From Neospora caninum Liverpool (Eukaryota > Apicomplexa > Conoidasida > Eucoccidiorida > Sarcocystidae): a DNA stretch of 64,000 nucleotides. Below, piece by piece: positions 58,684 through 64,000 of the stretch; within the stretch, counting starts at the first letter, position 1, and each line of letters begins with the position of its first letter. A program made the translations under genes and the position numbers. The notes under the pieces are model-generated. The model was not told the DNA's origin and searched no databases. It saw only the letters and a program-made list of their open reading frames with translations. The stretch lies in contig NC_018397.1 in assembly GCF_000208865.1 (NCBI RefSeq), positions 3,935,748 through 3,999,747 on the forward strand, read 5' to 3'.

Positions 58684-61188
58684 GATGACATACGCATGAA
58701 CGGGTGGAGGTAGCGGATCGCCGTTAAACCCGTGCACGTGGTGTCTGCGTTCTGTAGTGAAGCAACTGCGCTCGATTCAACCAACTCTCGTCCAATCGTA
58801 ACAGTGTGACTTCTGGAGAAACTCGCCGGGGCGTGACGGCTTATAAAGCAACGGGGCTTGACCGAGAATCGTGAGCTTCCGCGAGATATCAGGCTGAGTG
58901 TGTAGACGTAGCTGGGGTGCAAAGCTAGAACTGTGCAGCCGTACACGGAATATTCATGGCTTACACACAACCCCATACAGAATGCACGCAAGACGCATCT
59001 GGACGCTCATCTCACACGCCGGAATTTGAGTACGATAAAGTTTATCGCTACGCGCCTTCGGCGCCCTTTCTTGAAGCGGTACTAGTTGCTGAGTATAATG
59101 GTCATTCGTGTTTGTTTTAGCGCCTACGGATAGAAGTCCTTTCCAAATTCACTTTCAGATCGAAGTGATACGTGGGTGTGCGTTGGAGTCACCATATGAT
59201 TGGTCTTCAGTCAGTGGAGTGACCTGCGCGCCCTTCGATAGGTGGGAACTAGTCCCGCGGTTTCTTTTTCGGAAGACAGCCTCTGCCACGGAGGGAGAAA
59301 AAGCGACAGCAGTCAAGAAAAGAGCACAGAATGTTCGGCATGCTTCATCTATCGGTGTGTCGCGTGCATATTTGAGACAGCATGCCTCAACGGGTAGAAG
59401 CGGTTGTCACAGGCACTTTCGCGAGACCTCGGTCAGTGCTGTGCGGATTCGCAAGAAACGAGAGAAACTGGTTTTGTGCGTTTCACTCGAAACGAGAACG
59501 AGAGCAATCTATCACGGAAGAGAGGACGCGTACTAGTGTAGACGGGTTAGATCAGTCGGGGCCTTCTTTTCTGTGGGCGTGACTGGCTTTCTTACTTGAT
59601 TGTTGAATTCTTTGGGTAGCCAGCTCAAAAAGTCTTCCATCAGTCTCCAATAGCCCTGGCCCTTTCGCTCCTTTCCACTCGTGCCGCTTCGTTTCAAAGT
59701 CATGCACTCTCTGTCCCAGTTTTAGTTTGCTATCCGTCCCTTGAATAAAGGACGCTGTGGTGGTTCGCAGTCGATGTCTTCATGTTTCTAGTCAGACTCA
59801 CTCAACTTATCGGGGAGACTGCGAGCACGATTTCGACGCCGATTGCGTCACGTGTTTAGGGTCGGGGGGTTACGAATTTTAATGTGCTAGCATTGCATCT
59901 GGTTGAATCACCTGCGAGTGCAGGCGAAGGCGTAGCCTGCGGTGATTACAAAACACGACTCCCCCGTCCCCGCATTCTGGCGATTGTTCTGGAGGGAGCG
60001 GCGAACCCCTGCGCATCTGTGTTCCATCAATACTTTGTGGGACTATAGAACTTTTTGTGCAGTCTACGCTCTCCCATCTCGCCGACACGTCAAAAGACGC
60101 GGGAGGATCAACAGCGCGCCCTGACAGTATCGGTGGGTAAATCCACGATTCTCGGGAAGCACCTGTTTGAATCGCAGACAAATACACGCTCACAAGGTTG
60201 GTGAGGCGGGAACGCACTAAAAATGAATTTATCTGCAAACTACAACTACTCTGTGTACTGGAATTCCAACAGGTTTCTCAAAGCCCAATATCTAGACAAA
60301 GCCTTCTGTTTGTTCTAGTCGCGCGTTAAAACGCGTTTTTTCTGCAGTGTCGCTGTCGCGGAGCCTCGGAGTCCAACAATGTATTTTTATGGATCTCAGC
60401 ATGTTGGATCCGCCTTTCCCTGTTGGCTACGCGGCCAGATTCCTCCAAGCACTCTCCTGTTGAAGCCCGACGTCTCTCAAACCAACTCCTGTTCTGACAA
60501 AAAGTTTTGAAGTGTGATTGTCGAAACCATGAACCAGCTACGAATGTGATTTGTAACGGCGCCCTCGCGGGCTCACGTCTTCTAGGCCTGGACAACGTGG
60601 AAAGCTGTCTTCAAGTTTCTGGCGTGCCGTTCACTGCTTCTGAATTTTCTGAGTACCCTGAATTTTTCTGGAGAGTACATGTACATGCGATTCAGAGTCA
60701 TCGCTCCCCGTTCCTGCCGTCCTTCACGGTGATACTTCCTACGTTGCTCAAACGCATGTGCTGAATTTGCTGGCACACAGTTAAATATAGTCTTCGGGGG
60801 ATCTCTATCCCTATCTGCCCAAATGTCCGTATCTCTTTTTCTCATCGCCGACGGTCCCTCGCTCTTCAGCGAAGCCACCGTTTTCCGTATGTTCCAGGTT
60901 GTCCACTGCGCTGAAGTAGCAGTGCCGTTGCGCGCAGTTCTGGCCTGCTAAAAGGCGCCGGACAGCGAAGAGAAACTATTTAAAGGGAATATGGACCTTT
61001 GCAGGCGCACATCTGCGTCATTGGTTCTTTTCCAGACTCCACTGTCAAGGTATCGCCCGCTATCTCCGCTGCCTCGCGGAAAAAATCACCAGCGGAAACA
61101 CAATGTACACTGCTGTTAAGCGTTTGTTTCCTTGACTGAGCGGGCGCACCGTAGACCGAAAAGCCGTAGAAAAGTAAGTTTTGCATGT
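58684..61188. other. Convergent spacer between RPL7 and ATP synthase epsilon
   Basis: 2.5 kb that holds both 3' untranslated regions. I see no supported gene, RNA gene or repeat; the open frames are short and without domains. Confidence 0.6.
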
Positions 61189-61653
61189 CTATTTCTCGCC
61201 CCCCTGCTTCGCGGCAGCCTCGAAGGCCTTCTTGATGTCGTTGAATGTCTCTGCAGGAAAACGCCCGAGAGAAGTTGAACCGCCCAGTGAGCCACAATCT
61301 ACCGCGTAACAAATAAAAAAAAGTTCTGACGCCTTCCACTGCTTTTCACTTTCTTCTGTTTCCTGCTGTCGATACACACCAGACACGCTCAACGATTCTT
61401 GCCAGCGAGGCAATCACGATTTAGAAGGCGCTCTCTCACTGGTTATTTGCGGGATGCGCCCCCACTGCACGAGGAAGCCTCGTCAGGAATTCCCTCACCG
61501 CCCCCAAAGATATTCTCGACACTGTACGACGACGTGCATACCCATGTTCTTTTGGACCCGCATGCATATGTATCTATGCATCATAGAGGCATGCGCAAGT
61601 GCCCACACACAACTCTTCACGGTACACAGAAACACACCTAGACACACAGTCAT

Positions 61654-61693
<40 letters not shown>

Positions 61694-63011
61694 TTCTCGA
61701 GAGAATGGAAGTTGCGTTTCTGTATCGGGAACAATATGACACATACCTCGAGTGAGGACCTGGCCTTGTTGATACACCGTTTCCTTCAGATGAATCTGGT
61801 TCCTCTGCATAGCCTGAGTCCGGTAGGGCTCCTTGAGGCATCTGCAGAAACACACGCGGCAGAGCATTTACAGAAGCCGAGTGACGACGCCTCCTCAACC
61901 CATCCACGTGTTTTTTAACTGTGCGAGAGAGCGCTTGCTCCTTCCCGCGTCTTGTAGAAGGTAACAAGAGGCGAATGCACTGGCTTGGCAGGTGCGCAAA
62001 CATCAGCAAATGGGGAACCACGGAGACCCGCCCATCAACATGCGGCCAGAGGCCACCACTGCACCAGTTGCGAGGGCCGTCTGGCTGCACACTGTCGGCA
62101 TTTTATCTGGACAGGAGGCAAGCAAAGACGGGGAAACCCGCGACTCCTGTCGTCACTCGAAAAACGATTGCGGGGTTCCTCTCTGCTCTACAGAGAACGC
62201 ACTGCAGATATGCACATTTCGTCTTCAGGCGGGAAGAGGCAGGCGGGGGGTGTCTGGTGCAATAAAATCGCTGCTCTGAGGCGGAGGCCTTCCGTCGACA
62301 CATTCTCCGTACACGGATTAAGTATGTCCATCTGTGCATCAAGTTGATACTCAGTTTTACATTTTAGACGCTAACTTCCCGGCGAAACACCCCTTTTCTT
62401 AGATTCTGTCAGGACGGCCAAATGATGGTGTCGCACTATCGCCTAGGACCTGGTGCGTTTTGCCAAGTCTGGAACCTCTCAAAATCCCAGAAAGTGCGTT
62501 TCCTGTACTGACTCTTAACACCCCTCGCTACCCAGAGTCGTGCCTGCTCAAGGGGGTGTCTGTACACGCGAAACGACGGTTTACACTCAGTCACCACTGT
62601 TCGGTTTTCCTTGTATTCCACTTCACACAGAAATCTGACGCGGATCCTCGTGTTTCTCTTGTGGAATTTGACCCGTTGTGTGTCCCGGTCCCACGAATAA
62701 ACACGACGGGGAATCCCCATGAATGAAAGGAGCGCTTGTTTGCGTCCATGTCCGTTTTTTACTCCGGCTGTGCGCACATATACGACCCGCGACGTGGGAA
62801 AACACAAAGGGAAAGGGGGTGCGTGAAGAGAAACGCGTTTGCGTCACGGAAAAGGAACAGCGTCCTCTCGATATTTCCCCTGTGCTGCACAGCTCTATCG
62901 AAAGTCGCGTTGTCGCTTCCTACCACCACGCCGGCGTACTTACTGTCTCAAAAGAGCCGCCATCTCAGACGCGTAGCGCGTGAACGACACTCCACTGGAT
63001 CGCCACATCAT
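61189..63011 (-). CDS. Mitochondrial ATP synthase F1 subunit epsilon
   Basis: Small central-stalk subunit of the mitochondrial F1Fo ATP synthase (the eukaryotic epsilon, not the bacterial one). Three exons, 63011-62944, 61841-61747 and 61250-61189, agree in phase (CA|GTAAGT to CAG|A, then CGA G|GTATGT to CAG|AG) and give 74 residues. The family signature WRxxGxSxxRYxxxxAxxxRxxLK is seen as MWRSSGVSFTRYASEMAALL followed by RQCLKEPYR. The C-terminus, ending IKKAFEAAAKQGGEK, is longer than in mammals (about 51 residues) and nearer to the yeast length. Start is either of two adjacent ATGs (63011 or 63008). The ATG follows an acceptor-like CTCCAAG, so a 5' exon upstream is possible. A (TA)n run lies in intron 2 (61664-61693). 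Confidence 0.88.
61664..61693. repeat. (TA)n microsatellite, ATP synthase epsilon intron 2
   Basis: A 30-bp AT run in the intron 61251-61746. Confidence 0.95.
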
Positions 63012-63604
63012 CTTGGAGAACGAGAAAAGGTGACAGAAGAGAGACAGAAAGGAGAAATGTGGAGAGCGCACCACACGAGACACTCGAGGTCTGCGATGTT
63101 TCACGGTGATAATTCTGCTTCGCGCACTAGACCCGGCCCTGCATGTACCCCAGACACGGGAGACAAGAAGATGATCGGTTTCCTTTCGAATCAAATCCCG
63201 AGGAATTCCTCTGGACGCGCAAAAAGAACAAAGGAGAATCGCTCTCAACAGCTGAGGACTGCGGTAGTTTCGAAACGAACAACCAAGGCTGTGCAAAGAG
63301 CAGACGATGGAAGCGGATGCCTGTCCCCGTCGTGGGTCCGCCTTGACCGAGAAAAAATAGAGAAACTCGAATACGCAGTCGTCAGAGGAAATCTCGATTT
63401 TCACGGCCAAAGCAACAGTCCATCAAACCCGAGGAGAGGGTACACTCGCAGAGACAGAGCGGCGCGCGAAGTCGCGGCAGTTTTTACATGTGTACGGGCA
63501 CTGTACTTCTCTCCACCGGCTTACACATGTATACGGGAAAAACACAAACACATGCATACGTGTGTTGCGAAAGAAAGAAAACCGTTTCTTCCGGGTTTGA
63601 GCCT
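63012..63604. other. Short interval upstream of ATP synthase epsilon
   Basis: About 600 bp between the unidentified gene's possible stop and the epsilon ATG on the same strand. It should hold the epsilon promoter or leader. The minus frame in phase with the epsilon ATG stays open back to 63410, which looks accidental. Confidence 0.4.
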
Positions 63605-64000
63605 CTAAGAACACCTATTCCCTGCGTGACAACGTATCGCGGTGTCTCTGTTGTCTCTTCTGCTTCCTCCGTTTATACTTACGCCTCTGTAAAAGAGCCA
63701 CGTTTCGTGTTTTTTCTGGTCCGTGGCGGCGACGGTGGCGCATGCATGCGCATTAAAGACGAAAATCCCAGTCAGCTCGGGTCTAATTTGCCGTTCAGGA
63801 ACGCGAAGTCCGGTGAGAGCCACGTCCATGACGTCTTTTATCAAAAACGACAGCATCTAAAGACTTACCCTGGTTCTCGCGTCTTCGTAAACTGCAACCT
63901 ATCACCAGGAATCCACTTTTGCGGTTCGCTTTTCGCAGATTCTAACTCCAACAGAGGATCGGAAATACAAATAGTCCATGCGGACATCGGAACTACGTCG
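63605..64000 (-). CDS. Unidentified protein, two exons visible, cut by the right edge
   Basis: Exon a (right edge to 63869) reads in one open frame through MSAWTICISDPLLELESAKS and WIPGDRLQFTKTREPG, ending at donor GG|GTAAGT (phase 2). Exon b starts at 63782 after AAATTAG (phase 2, matching) and reads PELTGIFVFNAHACATVAAT and DQKKHETWLFYRG. It then either splices at GTAAGT (63682, phase 0) or reads on to a stop at 63605. The phase match and protein-like composition make these real exons. I do not recognise a family; there is no membrane segment or low complexity in the visible part. Its 5' part lies beyond the window. If exon b splices at 63682, its 3' exons would have to fit before or inside the ATP synthase epsilon locus. 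Confidence 0.5.

Overview
This window is a nuclear, intron-rich piece of a coccidian apicomplexan chromosome, most likely Toxoplasma gondii; Hammondia or Neospora cannot be excluded from sequence alone. The evidence is a balanced base composition, genes cut into many short exons with GTRAGT-type donors, dense (TA)n and GATA microsatellites, poly-G runs, TGCATGC-type palindromes, and a multi-exon MyTH4/FERM myosin. There is one 100-N assembly gap (12817-12916). I see no prokaryotic system, CRISPR array, phage or intact transposon.

Layout, left to right. (1) 1-5886, minus: an ALG8-type dolichyl-P-glucose glucosyltransferase running off the left edge, 12 exons seen. (2) 8135-13168, plus: splicing factor SF3B2. 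(3) 13169-15122: convergent spacer with one doubtful minus-strand ORF. (4) 15123-17833, minus: ribosomal L1-domain protein (RSL1D1/Utp30 type). (5) 18870-24837, plus: TRM10 tRNA m1G9/m1A9-type methyltransferase. (6) 26178-44284, minus: a very large myosin with 28 exons and about 2127 residues (motor, IQ/coiled coil, MyTH4, FERM), best matched to the apicomplexan MyoG type. (7) 44285-47926: a 3.6-kb spacer with a 26-bp tandem repeat. (8) 47927-48847, minus: snRNP core protein SmG. (9) 50686-52092, plus: a 77-residue At2g23090-like zinc-finger protein. (10) 54863-58683, plus: 60S ribosomal protein L7. (11) 61189-63011, minus: mitochondrial ATP synthase F1 subunit epsilon. (12) 63605-64000, minus: two exons of an unidentified gene that continues past the right edge.

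Most gene models were built exon by exon, and the splice phases of nearly all junctions agree. Exceptions are flagged: RSL1D1 intron 1, TRM10 exon 9/10, the 3' end of myosin exon 5, and the SF3B2 microexon. Three divergent pairs (ALG8/SF3B2, RSL1D1/TRM10, SmG/zinc finger) have intervals of 1.0-2.2 kb that must hold their promoters. Five of the genes serve RNA or ribosome biology (SF3B2, SmG, RSL1D1, TRM10, RPL7), but nothing suggests an operon-like unit. The most notable points are the myosin tail, a Thr-Pro repeat block in SF3B2, the almost exclusively intronic placement of (TA)n tracts, and a few coding-like segments that fit no gene.
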